From: Microcebus murinus
Taxonomy: Eukaryota; Chordata; Mammalia; Primates; Cheirogaleidae
NCBI RefSeq assembly: GCF_040939455.1
Contig: NC_134108.1
Location: forward strand, 11,933,501-11,997,500
Length of the DNA stretch: 64,000 bases
Direction: 5' to 3'
The notes under the pieces were generated by a model. That model was not told where the DNA came from. It did not search any database and saw only the letters and a program-made list of their open reading frames with translations. Shown in pieces: positions 54,001-61,951 of this stretch. Within the stretch, counting starts at the first letter, position 1. The number at the start of each line of letters is the position of its first letter. Made by a program: the position numbers and the translations under genes.

Positions 54001-55266
54001 CTGTGTCCCAGAGGAGTTGATAACTTGTCTCTCCATTGTCATTTTCTTCATAGAACTTTTTTTTTTTTTTTTTTTTTTTTTGAGACAGAGTCTCACTTTG
54101 TTGCCCAGGCTAGAGTGAGTGCCGTGGCGTCAGCCTGGCTCACAGCAACCTCAATCTCCGGGGCTCAGCGATCCTACTGCCTCAGCCTCCCGAGTAGCTG
54201 GGACTACAGGCATGTGCCACCATGCCTGGCTAATTTTTTGTATATATATTTTTAGTTGGTCAATTAATTTATTTCTATTTTTGGTAGAGACGGGGTCTCG
54301 CTCAGGCTGGTTTCGAACTCCTGACCTTGAGCAATCCGCCCGCCTCGGCCTCCCAAAGTGCTAGGATTACAGGCGTGAGCTACCACGCCTGGCCTCTTCA
54401 TAGAACTTTTTTATTTCTGTCTTGATTTCTTCATTTACGAAGTAATCATTTAGTAGGAGGTTGTTTAATTTCCACGTTTTTGTGTAGAAATGTGAGTTTC
54501 TGTTAGGATTGATTTCTAGTTTTATTCCACTGTGATCTGAGAAGGTACATGGTATGATTTCTATTTTTTTAAATTTCTTGAGATTTTCTTTGTGTCCTAG
54601 GATATGGTCAATCTTAGAGAATGTCCCATGAGCTGATGAGAAGAACGTATATTCAGTGGATTTTGGGTAGAATGTTCTGTAGATGTCTGTCAGACCCAAT
54701 TGTTCTAGAGTTTTGTTTAAGTCCATTATTTCTTTATTAATTTTCTGTTTGGAGGATCTGTCTCGTGCCGTAAGTGGGGTGTTGAAATCTCCGGCGATTA
54801 TGGAGTTGCTATTAATCCATTTGCTTAGCGCCAGTAAGGTTTGCTTTATGAATCTGGGTGCACCTAAGTTGGGTGCATATATATTTAAAATTGTTATCTC
54901 TTCTTGTTGGACTGTGCCCTTCACCATTATATAATGACCCTCTTTGTCTTTTACTACTTTTGTTGGTTTAAAAACTAAATCGTCTGAAATTAGAACTGCC
55001 ACACCAGCCTTCTTTTGGCTTCTATTTGCTTGGAATATTGATCTCCACCCTTTTATTTTTAGTCTATATGCGTCCTTGCAGGTTAGATGTGTTTCCTGAA
55101 GACAGCATATACTTGGCCTGTATTTTCTTATCCATTCAGCCAGCCTATGCCTCTTGAGTGGAGAGTTTAAGCCATTCACATTTATTGAGAGAACTGATAG
55201 GTAAGATAGATTACTGATCATTCTGTTTGGTTGGATGTTGTTGCTATGATTTCTGTCTTGAGCCAT
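51049..55266 (-). pseudogene. L1 ORF2 (endonuclease/reverse transcriptase), disrupted
   Basis: Encodes the L1 protein that nicks target DNA and reverse-transcribes the element's RNA. The endonuclease part (55266 to 54395) keeps the motifs QETHL, AGDFNTPL and SDH. The Alu then interrupts at 54061-54394. The frame resumes (53920 to 53438) and is lost at about 53455, where a 2-base deletion follows KKKSPG. The reverse-transcriptase frame (53400 to 52645) keeps [12 protein letters not shown] and the catalytic FADD box (about 52765-52776), then meets a TAG stop where Tyr is usual. The last 460 codons (52431 to 51049) are open in the same frame, include the Cys-rich CWRGCGERG...HCWWDC segment and reach a natural-looking C-terminus. 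The start at 55266 is the first Met after a stop and about 41 bases from the ORF1 stop. Confidence 0.95.
54061..54394 (-). mobile_element. Lemur-type Alu inserted in L1 ORF2
   Basis: Minus-strand Alu. The plus strand starts with a T run, then 'gagacagagtctcactttgt', and ends 'taccacgcctggcc'. It has the lineage middle block ('ttggtcaattaatttatttc'). It is flanked by 'tcttcatagaactttt' at about 54045-54060 and 54395-54410, a perfect target-site duplication, and so must post-date the L1 insertion. Confidence 0.97.
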
Positions 55267-55307
55267 TGTAATATCTGGCCTTTAATATCTTTGGGTTTTG
55301 GTTGTTT

Positions 55308-56301
55308 TTATATCCGTGGGTTATTATTATGATGTTCCGTGCATAACGCTGTTTTAAGTACTTCTTGTAGGGCTGGTCTTGTCTTGGTGAATTCTCTGAG
55401 CCTTTGCTTGTCTGAGAATGTTTTTATTTCTCCTTCATATACGAAGCTTAGTTTTGTAGGGAATAATATTCTAGGCTGGGCATTGTTTTGTTTCAAAAGA
55501 GTGAGAATGGCGCCCCAGTCTCTCCTTGCTTGTAAAGTCTCATTAGAGAAGTCTGATGTTATTCGAATTGGCTTTCCCTTGTATGTCACTTGCTTCTTTT
55601 GTCTTACAGCTCTTAGAAGGGCCTCTTTAGTTGATACTTTGGTCAGTCTGATGACTGCATGTCGTGACGTCTTCCTGTTTGCGTTGAATCTCCCAGGGGT
55701 CCTCTGAGCTTCTTGAACTTGTATATCAAGATTTTGAGCAAGGCCTGGGAAATTTTTCTCTATTATATCTTCAAACAGCTTGTCCAACCCTTGAGTGTTG
55801 TCTTCTTCCCCTTCTTGTAACCCTATGACCCTCACATTATGTTTCTTCACATAATCCCACAGCTCTTGTAGGCTTTGCTCTTTTCTCTTGTTTCTTTGCT
55901 CTATTTCTGTGACTGATTTATTTAATTGGAGGGTGTTATCTTCAAGCTCTGAGATTCTTTCTTCTGTTTCTTTCTACCCTGTTCTTGAGACTTTCCACTG
56001 TATTTTGTAGTTCCTTGAATTGATTCTTCATTTCCAGGAGTTCAGTTACACTTTTCTTCATTGTGTCTATTTCTTTTCCCTTATCCTGGAGACTTTATGT
56101 GGTTTCTTTGTGTTGGTTATTGAGTTGTTGTTGCAGCTGGGTGAGTGTTCTTATGATCCACATACGAAATTCCTCTTCTGTCATATTGGTTGCCTGATTT
56201 TGGTTGGTGTCCATTTCTAGGGGGCTGGTGCTCCTCTTTGGGGGTGTGTTTTCCGTTTGGTTCTTCATATTTCCTGAGTTCTTTCGCTGATTTCTTCCCA
56301 T
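55308..56301 (-). pseudogene. L1 ORF1 (RNA-binding protein), disrupted
   Basis: Encodes the L1 nucleic-acid chaperone that coats L1 RNA as a trimer. The start MGRNQRKNSGN at 56301 parallels the usual L1 ORF1 N-terminus. A TAA stop at about 56095 follows HKETT. Downstream text for the coiled-coil region is still readable, with a frameshift near 55970. The RRM and C-terminal domain are open from about 55850 to 55308, with VRVIGLQEGEED, QRTPGRFNANRK and KGKPIRITSDFS recognisable. The protein could not be made intact from this copy. Confidence 0.93.
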
Positions 56302-57723
56302 GTTGATCAGTTGTTGTTTCTTTCCTTAGGTTATTGTTTGGGTCTTCACACACCTTGTTTAGTTTCTGAGGCGTTAGGTGGTGTCTGTGGGTGAAATTGG
56401 ACCACTCCCTGTATATTGCGTCAGTGGGTGCCGTGGAAAGGCTGTGCAAGATGCCGTCCCTGTCAGTAGGTGGCGTTTGCTTGGAGGAACAGGCTATACT
56501 GTTGATTTTGTGTCCTGTTAACAGCTCTTGTTCTGGGCGGAGCTGGGTTGGGTAAGCCTGCCCTCAGGCCGTTAGCAGGGGTCAAAGTTCTGTTCTCAGC
56601 TTCCAGGGAAAGCTGTCAGGGTGGGGCTGGAATGGTCCTGCTCAGCCAGAAAGTCTGTGTGTGTGGGTGGGGCTGTCTGAGACCCGCAGTCTGGAGCGGG
56701 CCTCGCTTCTTTCCACCCTCCCCAACTCTGCAGCTACTCCTGGGCCTCTGCCAGCAGGCCAGACCACAAGCCACCAGGCTTCCCTGGACTGTGATGCCAG
56801 CGGGGAGGTTCCCTGCACAGGAACGCCACCAGGGTTGGGAGCACGGCCTCCTCCTGGGAGGAGGGTTGCCCTCTAGGACGCTGATCCGCCCCTGGAGGCA
56901 CACACACCTCAGTAGGATGTTCACGTATAACCCTTCTGTGCCCCGGGCAATGCTAGCCCTCGGTGCAGGGGATCTGGTCTGCAGGTCCGACCTATGAATC
57001 CCAGAGTTCAAACTGTATCCCCACCAGGGAGAGGATTTCCGGTCCCAATTCACCCACAGGTAGCCCAAGCTGGGTCTATGTCTCTCAGCCTCTGAGTCGG
57101 TACTGTTCTCCTGGGAACACGGTGCCAGCAGCACCTGGGAGGGCGGGCGGGTAGGGAGCTCACAGTCTGAGTTCCCCTGAGTCAGGTGTAGGGTCCCAAA
57201 TGGGAAGGTCCCGTTCCCTGGAGGTGCCTCTGGCTGGTGGCTGTATTGTCTCTCTGGGCAGCTGTGGGTAGAGTCGGTGGAGGGGAGGAGGAGGCAATAT
57301 GGCGCCTGCCGCGCGGCTGGGGTCTGTGACACGGAGGTGCCCGGAGGAAGTTGGGAACCTGGTGCCACGTCTGCTACAGGCTCACTGCTGGCTGGCAGCG
57401 GCGGTCTCTGGGCTGGTGTCCGCAGGTCTCTCCACCCGCTGCGGAGCCCACCAGCAGTCCCGAATGCAGGGGAGCGGAAACAGCAAATCCACCTACCCTT
57501 GCCGCTGGTCTCTGGGCTGCTCCGGTGGTCTCAGCCTCCAGTTCTCCTCTGCAGCCTCCTCCTGTGGAGTCTCCCGGGGTCTCAGGTACCCCTCCTTCCG
57601 GCCCTTGTCCGCTGTATGCTCGTCTTCTTGCTTATTTCCTCTAATTTCTGCTAGAATCTGTCTTTTCTGCAGAGACCTCTGTCTAGCAGTGTTATTCATC
57701 CGCCATCTTGCTCCGCCCCTTCT
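56302..57723 (-). promoter_or_regulatory. L1 5' UTR, GC-rich internal promoter region
   Basis: About 1.4 kb of GC- and CpG-rich sequence between the upstream duplication and ORF1, in contrast to the AT-rich surroundings. In L1 elements this region holds an internal RNA polymerase II promoter and, in primates, an antisense promoter. The presence of the full 5' UTR and the YY1-type site supports a full-length copy. Long frames on both strands here reflect the low stop density of GC-rich DNA. Confidence 0.85.
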
Positions 57724-57844
57724 AGAATATACTTTTTATAGGCTCTTAAAACATTCTGGTATAGTGCTAAATTTAAATACCATCTGTCCCTTAGATTCTC
57801 TAAAAGATTTGCATGGTGTTGATTTGTTGTCACAAAGTAAATAA
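57299..57844 (+). CDS. Antisense 181-codon frame leaving the L1 5' UTR (ORF0-like, putative)
   Basis: Starts at an ATG with A at -3 and G at +4 (MAPAARLGSV). It runs antisense to the L1 5' UTR for about 141 codons, crosses the L1 boundary at 57723 and ends in flanking genomic DNA after about 40 more codons. Primate L1s contain an antisense ORF0 in the 5' UTR that is read out into flanking sequence. The position and direction here match that arrangement, although I claim no sequence homology. There is a possible splice donor cag|gtacc at 57583-57588. It could be a chance frame in GC-rich DNA. Confidence 0.3.
   Translation: MAPAARLGSVTRRCPEEVGNLVPRLLQAHCWLAAAVSGLVSAGLSTRCGAHQQSRMQGSGNSKSTYPCRWSLGCSGGLSLQFSSAASSCGVSRGLRYPSFRPLSAVCSSSCLFPLISARICLFCRDLCLAVLFIRHLAPPLLEYTFYRLLKHSGIVLNLNTICPLDSLKDLHGVDLLSQSK
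57702..57710 (-). promoter_or_regulatory. YY1-type site at the L1 5' end
   Basis: The plus strand reads 'gccatcttg' (minus: CAAGATGGC), about 14-22 bases from the L1 5' end. A YY1 site with the same core lies at the equivalent place in human L1 and sets accurate initiation. Function in this lineage is inferred. A second CCATATT-type core occurs at 57296-57302. Confidence 0.72.
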
Positions 57845-58019
57845 GAATATACACTGAAAAGTAGCTTAAATAAGATTTTCACTATTTCATTGAACAATGA
57901 TTTATTTTTATAAGTGAATATATTGATTGGTTTATTAAAATGGAGAAAATAAAGAAATATCAGATTAGGTGACAGGGTAAATAGGTGGTATCATTAAGAT
58001 GAGAGTGAAAAACAAAATT
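57738..58019. other. Unassigned AT-rich flank of the L1
   Basis: No repeat or gene recognised beyond the end of the antisense frame. Confidence 0.4.
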
Positions 58020-58310
58020 AAAAAAATTACTATTTAATGATGAAAAAATTTTTATACATTTATGGTATACAATATGATGTTTTGAAATAGGTATACATTA
58101 TGGAATGGCTTAATCAAGCTCAATGTTACATTTCAGATACTTATCATTTTTTTTGTGTTAAGAACACTTAAAATCTGTCTTGGCAATTTTCATGTATACA
58201 ATTCATTGTTATTAACCATGGTCACCATGTTATACAATAGATCTCTTGAATTTATTCCTACTGTCTAACTGGAATTTTGTATCCTTTGACCAGCATTTCT
58301 ATATAATGTA
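58020..58310 (-). mobile_element. L1 3' UTR fragment
   Basis: The plus strand reads 'ttatggtatacaatatgatg', then 'cttaaaatctgtcttggcaa', then 'aatagatctcttgaatttat', an L1MA-type 3' UTR in reverse. Confidence 0.8.
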
Positions 58311-58374
58311 ATTTTAAATTAAGAAAAACTAACATGTATTAGCTATCATGTACTTCGTACTTCTCCATCTCTCT

Positions 58375-58762
58375 CAGGTAACTTTCCCTGAGCTCTCTGA
58401 CTGAAGCAAACTTCTCTAGTTCCATCCAAATTGTTGCAAAGGCATTAATTTATCTTTTTTTATAGCTGAGTAGAACTCCATGGCATATATATACCACATT
58501 TTATTAATCCACTCATGAACTGATGGGCACTTGGATTGATTCCACATCTTTGCAATTGTAAATTTTGCTGCAATAAACATTTGAGTGCAAGTGTCTTTTT
58601 GATCAAATGGCTTCCCTTTGGGTAGATGCCCAGTAGTGGGATTGTTGGACTGAATAATAGGTTTTATATTTGTGTTCTCTATTCTGTTCCATTGGTCTAT
58701 GTCTCTATTTCTGTACCAATAACATGCTGTTTGGGTTACTATAGCCTTGTGGTATAGTTAAT
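58375..58762 (-). mobile_element. L1 ORF2 3' fragments
   Basis: The plus strand shows 'gctgagtagaactccatggc', 'cacttggattgattccacat' and 'gggtagatgcccagtagtgg', then 'attctgttccattggtctat', with an internal jump near 58655. It is the antisense of ORF2's C-terminal half with a deletion. Confidence 0.87.
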
Positions 58763-59202
58763 AAAACTGTTAAAAAATGAGTCAGTGACACTAGAAAATA
58801 AAAGCAAGCAAAACAAAAAAATTGTGTTGAAGGATGATAAAAGAATGATAAATACACCAGTCCCTATCATAATACAATGGGGAGGTAATATGCATTTGCA
58901 ATTTCTAGATTACTTGTAAAGTGGTAGTACTTTAGAAGATTCTAATTTGTTGTCAGTTTTACATAGGATGAGACTTTTTTCACTTTAAATTATGTGTCAT
59001 TCGGTGTGACATCTGCATGTCAGGAACACAAAGACAATCCATTAAAAATGGGTTGCACAGTTTTTTGTGTTTCATTTTAAAAGTGTAAACATGTACATTT
59101 GTTAAAAAAAAGAAAAAAAGGAACTCCCTTGAAAACATGTCAAGTCATCTCTGATGAAGAAAGTTTTGTAAAGGAACATAAGGGAAAGGTCAAAATTTGC
59201 TA
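58763..59202. other. Unassigned AT-rich sequence
   Basis: No gene or clear repeat. Confidence 0.4.
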
Positions 59203-59359
59203 AAACAATCTGGATGGAACTGGAGACCATTATTGTAAATGAAGTATCTCAAGAATGGAAAAACTGATGAGCACACATGTGCACAGAGGAATATAAAACT
59301 CAGTAGAAATCAAGCAGTGGGTAGGGGGAGGAGTGCGGGGCAAAAACCTCCTTAACAGG
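59203..59359 (+). mobile_element. L1 3' terminal fragment, left half (host of the ERV)
   Basis: Plus-strand end of ORF2 ('ctggatggaactggagacca', 'aagtatctcaagaatgg') and the start of the 3' UTR with G runs ('gtgggtagggggaggagtg'). It continues across the ERV at 61825. Confidence 0.85.
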
Positions 59360-59680
59360 TGTAGTGGCAGCTTTTTGCTCTGGTGCTCGGTAGCATACGA
59401 ATAATTACTCAAAATACAGTGTTTTGAGAGAAGGGAGGACAAAGTCTGAGGGAGAAAATGCCCTCCTCAGCTAGGTTCCTTCCCATATTTATTTCCAAGG
59501 ACATGTGCAAAAGGTTTGGGCCATTTGCTAATTTCTTTAATGACATCCGTACAGGTCAGCTGTTTTCAGCTGACCTTTGCACACAGCTAACAAGCAGCTT
59601 CGGCAGGTGTTGGTTTTCACCTGTATTCACCCTGCTCACGTTCTTTCCATCCATTTATCCTTTCTGCTAGGATGGATCAG
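59360..59680 (-). repeat. ERV 3' LTR
   Basis: Matches the 5' LTR along its length, with scattered substitutions and small indels. Shared blocks include 'tttatttccaaggaca' and 'aatttctttaatgacatcc'. It ends GCCACTACA on the minus strand, with AATAAA at plus 59488-59493. The start near 59680 is approximate because the first bases differ between the two LTRs. Confidence 0.88.
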
Positions 59681-59924
59681 TTAGTGGATCCTTCATCTTA
59701 GAAAGCAAAAGAGACAGAAAGTGAGGAGACCAAGCATGACTGGTTGATAATGTAGATATTTTGGGGTGGTCACGGGAGTGCACCATGCTGTATTGGGTAA
59801 ATTGGTAACACACATAGGAGGATTAGAGGAATGATAAACTACTGACTCCGTGATGTTAAGCCAGTCTGTTCCATTTCTCTGCTAGGAATATGGAGGCAAC
59901 CAAACTCCTCCAGTCCATGTTGAG

Positions 59925-60398
59925 TCATTGGTAGACAGTAGACAGAGGGATCTCTGAGTCCCACCATGTTAGGGGCTTAAACATAGCCGGGTTTAAAACA
60001 TGAGTCCAGTAAACTGTGGCTGTAGTGCCTGGGAGAAATAAAAGGAGAAAAAGGCTGCAGAACAGCCCTCGGGGTACCTGACCGTTATTACAAGCGACAA
60101 TCACCAAACACTCCAGAAAAGTGTTCCCTGGGGTAGGAGGAGCCCCCAATTGTGTCATCATGACTGAGACCTGTGTCTCTAGTTGTCTCAATTGACCTCA
60201 CGTGATCCCGTGCACCATCATGGTGTTACGTGTCTGTCCTGGCAGGACCCCATCGGCAGTGGCTAGAGGGAGAGAAGTTTCTTTTGTGGAATCAGGTTGT
60301 TGGGTTGATTCTTCCAGCTCATGATGTAGGTGAACTCGTCTGGAAGGGAACCACTCGGGACCTGCAGAAGTTTGAACACAAACTATCCTCTTCCCCAT
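59925..60398 (-). pseudogene. ERV env remnant: leader and N-terminal surface segment
   Basis: An ATG at 60398, exactly where the reverse-transcriptase text stops, opens a frame broken by one stop at about 60198-60200. After it come a short Leu/Gln-rich segment, a hydrophobic stretch (FCSLFLLLFLP) that fits an env signal peptide, and YWTHV...PLTWWD. That layout resembles the start of betaretroviral env. The frame ends at 59925. A further readable env-like stretch lies in 59690-59920. The transmembrane subunit with fusion peptide is not identifiable. Confidence 0.68.
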
Positions 60399-60399
60399 G

Positions 60400-60735
60400 T
60401 TAACTCAATTACAATCAAAGGCCAATCTCTTGGAATCGATGACAGCAGGGGAAGACCGGGTTGTAGCAGTTCCATCCGTACTACTGTAGCATTAAGAGCT
60501 CTTAGGTCCCGTAGTAAAAGCCACTTATTGTTCTTTTTAGGTATGATGAATACAGGAGTGTTCCATGGACTCAGGGAAGGTTCTATGTGTCCCTCTTAAA
60601 GTTGGTCCTGGACAAGAGATTTTAAAAGTTTTAATTTATCCTGTTTAACGGGCCACTGCTCTATCCAGATAGGATAATTAGTAGACCATTGTAAAGGTGT
60701 GAGTTGTATTTGGATGCACCTGAGCAGTGGCCCCT
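60400..60735 (-). pseudogene. ERV pol remnant: N-terminal end of reverse transcriptase
   Basis: In the same frame as the gag remnant, after a stop near 60736, the text gives the leading part of a class II reverse transcriptase. WIEQWPV, EGHIEPS and NTPVFI are seen, then [12 protein letters not shown] and QPGLP. Another stop lies at 60596-60598. The sequence ends at about 60400, before the catalytic YxDD region, which is missing. The motif style is that of beta/lenti-type and not gamma-type enzymes. Confidence 0.85.
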
Positions 60736-61324
60736 AATGAAAAGGCTGGGTAGCTAGAAGAAGATTCCATGGTTCTAGCAAATCTTGTCCCCATAAAGAT
60801 TGTTCCTCTCGTAGGCAGTGTTGAAAAACAGATAGTTTACCAGGGGAGGAACAGAGATCCCCTTTGAGAGGAGAAGGAGGAGGAGGAGGTAGCTGCTCCT
60901 CCTGTTGAGCCACAGAAGGGGATGGTGGAGAGAATGGCTCAGGATTCTGGAATTTTAATGCAGAGGATGCTGTCTCCTCCCTTGGAGCAGATGGTGGTGG
61001 TGGAGGAGGAGCAGGTTCCAGTGGATTAGAACTTGTAGGAACATGTGAGGGAGTCAGCACTGTTCGGACCAGGCTCCATGTAGCTAACACAGCAAGGGGC
61101 ACCGAAACCCCCTGCCTAATATTCTTCTTAAAAACCTTCCCTACTTGCTACCAGAGCTCTGAATCTAACGTGCCCTCATCTGGGAGCCAGGGGCAATGCT
61201 GTCTTATTACTGCGCATAAGAGTTGCTGTAAAGCTTTTAGTTCCATAGAAGATCAGGAAGTCTTTAAGAGTTGTTGCAAAGCGCGCAGATAAATTCTCTG
61301 GTCTCTAGTCACATGCTGCCCCAT
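60736..61324 (-). pseudogene. ERV gag remnant: matrix start joined to a proline-rich segment
   Basis: An ATG at 61324 opens with Met-Gly-Gln, so a Gly-2 myristoylation site is present as in retroviral matrix. The frame continues with a Leu-rich segment and a PWLPDEGTLD block typical of betaretroviral matrix. In-frame stops lie at about 61253-61255 and 61148-61150. The open part 61102-60734 contains two runs of prolines, like the region between matrix and capsid. Capsid and nucleocapsid are not visible. The last residues (LWGQDLL) look like the end of the protease region, so gag and pro are joined by deletion. The coding capacity is lost. Confidence 0.8.
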
Positions 61325-61453
61325 ACTGGAAATCCCCTCTGAACTATTCGAGTGGTCCCTTTCCCAAAGCAGCGGGAGGGACTGTCCCTTACTGGGATGA
61401 TTCCCCTTGTAGTCTGGATGATGAAAACGATCACTAGATGTGTAGATTCCTGA

Positions 61454-61471
61454 ATCACGTCGGAGTCACCA
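61454..61471 (-). promoter_or_regulatory. ERV primer-binding site, tRNA-Trp type
   Basis: On the minus strand, two bases after the 5' LTR, the sequence TGGTGACTCCGACGTGAT occurs. It is complementary to the 3' 18 bases of tRNA-Trp (CCA end included) at 17 of 18 positions; the T at position 8 replaces C. The placement directly after the LTR is exactly where a primer-binding site belongs. Confidence 0.85.
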
Positions 61472-61473
61472 CT

Positions 61474-61818
61474 TGTAGCGGCAGCTTTTCACTCCTGAGC
61501 TTGTAGCAAAGGAATGATTACTTGAAACACATAGTGTTTCCATCGGAGGGGAGAGACCAAAGTCTGAAGGAGACAATGGCCTCCTCAGCTAAGATCCTTT
61601 CCGTATTTATTTCCAAGGACACCTGCAAAAGGTCTGGGCAGTTTATTAATTTCTTTAATGACATCCATATAGGTCAGCTGTTTTCATACAGCACACAGCA
61701 AACCAGCAGCTTCAGGCAGGCATTTCTACCTGTCTCTTAATTCACCTGCTCACATTCTTTCCATCCACCCACCCATCCATCCATCCTTCCTTTCTTTCTT
61801 CTAGGCCCAGCCCCAACA
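61474..61818 (-). repeat. ERV 5' LTR
   Basis: On the minus strand it starts TGTTGGGGCTGG and ends GCCGCTACA. The polyadenylation signal AATAAA is on the minus strand at plus 61607-61612. Near its start it carries a tetranucleotide-rich tract (plus 61758-61800, CATC/CTTT units) that makes it about 25 bases longer than the other LTR. Confidence 0.9.
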
Positions 61819-61824
61819 AGCAGG

Positions 61825-61951
61825 TACAATGAACACTATTTGGGTGATGGGCACACTTTCAGCCACAACTCAAACATTACAAAAGTGATCCATGCATGTA
61901 ACCAAAAACAACTGTACCCCCTTAATACTTTGAAATTAAAAAAAAAAAAAG
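61825..61951 (+). mobile_element. L1 3' terminal fragment, right half
   Basis: Continues the element at 59203: 'tacaatgaacactatttggg', then 'gtaaccaaaaacaactgtac', then 'ccttaatactttgaaatt' and an A-tail. This is the same 3' end type as in the other lineage L1s of the window. Confidence 0.9.

Larger units (their letters stand above)
50830..57723 (-). mobile_element. Full-length lineage-specific L1 with an Alu inside ORF2
   Basis: A complete LINE-1 on the minus strand. It has a 5' UTR (57723 to 56302), ORF1 (56301 to 55308), a spacer of about 41 bases, ORF2 (55266 to 51049), a 3' UTR with strong G runs and a poly(A) tail (plus-strand T run at about 50825-50836). The insertion is flanked by a duplication 'agaatatactttt' at about 50816-50828 and 57724-57736. 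Without the Alu and its 18-base duplication it is about 6.5 kb, a normal full length. ORF1 carries a stop and a frameshift. ORF2 carries the Alu, a 2-base loss and a stop. The copy cannot move on its own, but few lesions separate it from its source, so it is fairly recent. Confidence 0.96.
59360..61818 (-). mobile_element. Deleted class II (betaretrovirus-like) ERV with two LTRs
   Basis: A 2.46-kb provirus on the minus strand. The 5' LTR (61474-61818) and 3' LTR (59360 to about 59680) are clear direct repeats. Next to the 5' LTR lies a tRNA-Trp-type primer-binding site. Internal relics follow in the expected order: gag matrix start, proline-rich segment, start of reverse transcriptase, start of env. 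Protease, most of reverse transcriptase, RNase H, integrase and most of env are absent. A 6-base flank 'aacagg' (59354-59359) faces 'agcagg' (61819-61824), a target-site duplication with one change. Class II is inferred from the matrix and reverse-transcriptase text and the 6-base duplication. It is non-functional as it stands. Confidence 0.9.

Noticed and set aside
56548..56997. 149-codon plus-strand frame
   Set aside because: It lies antisense in the GC-rich L1 5' UTR, has no domain and does not reach flanking DNA; kept out of the gene list.
61738..61803. Possible independent microsatellite
   Set aside because: The CATC/CTTT tract belongs to the outer edge of the ERV 5' LTR and was described there.
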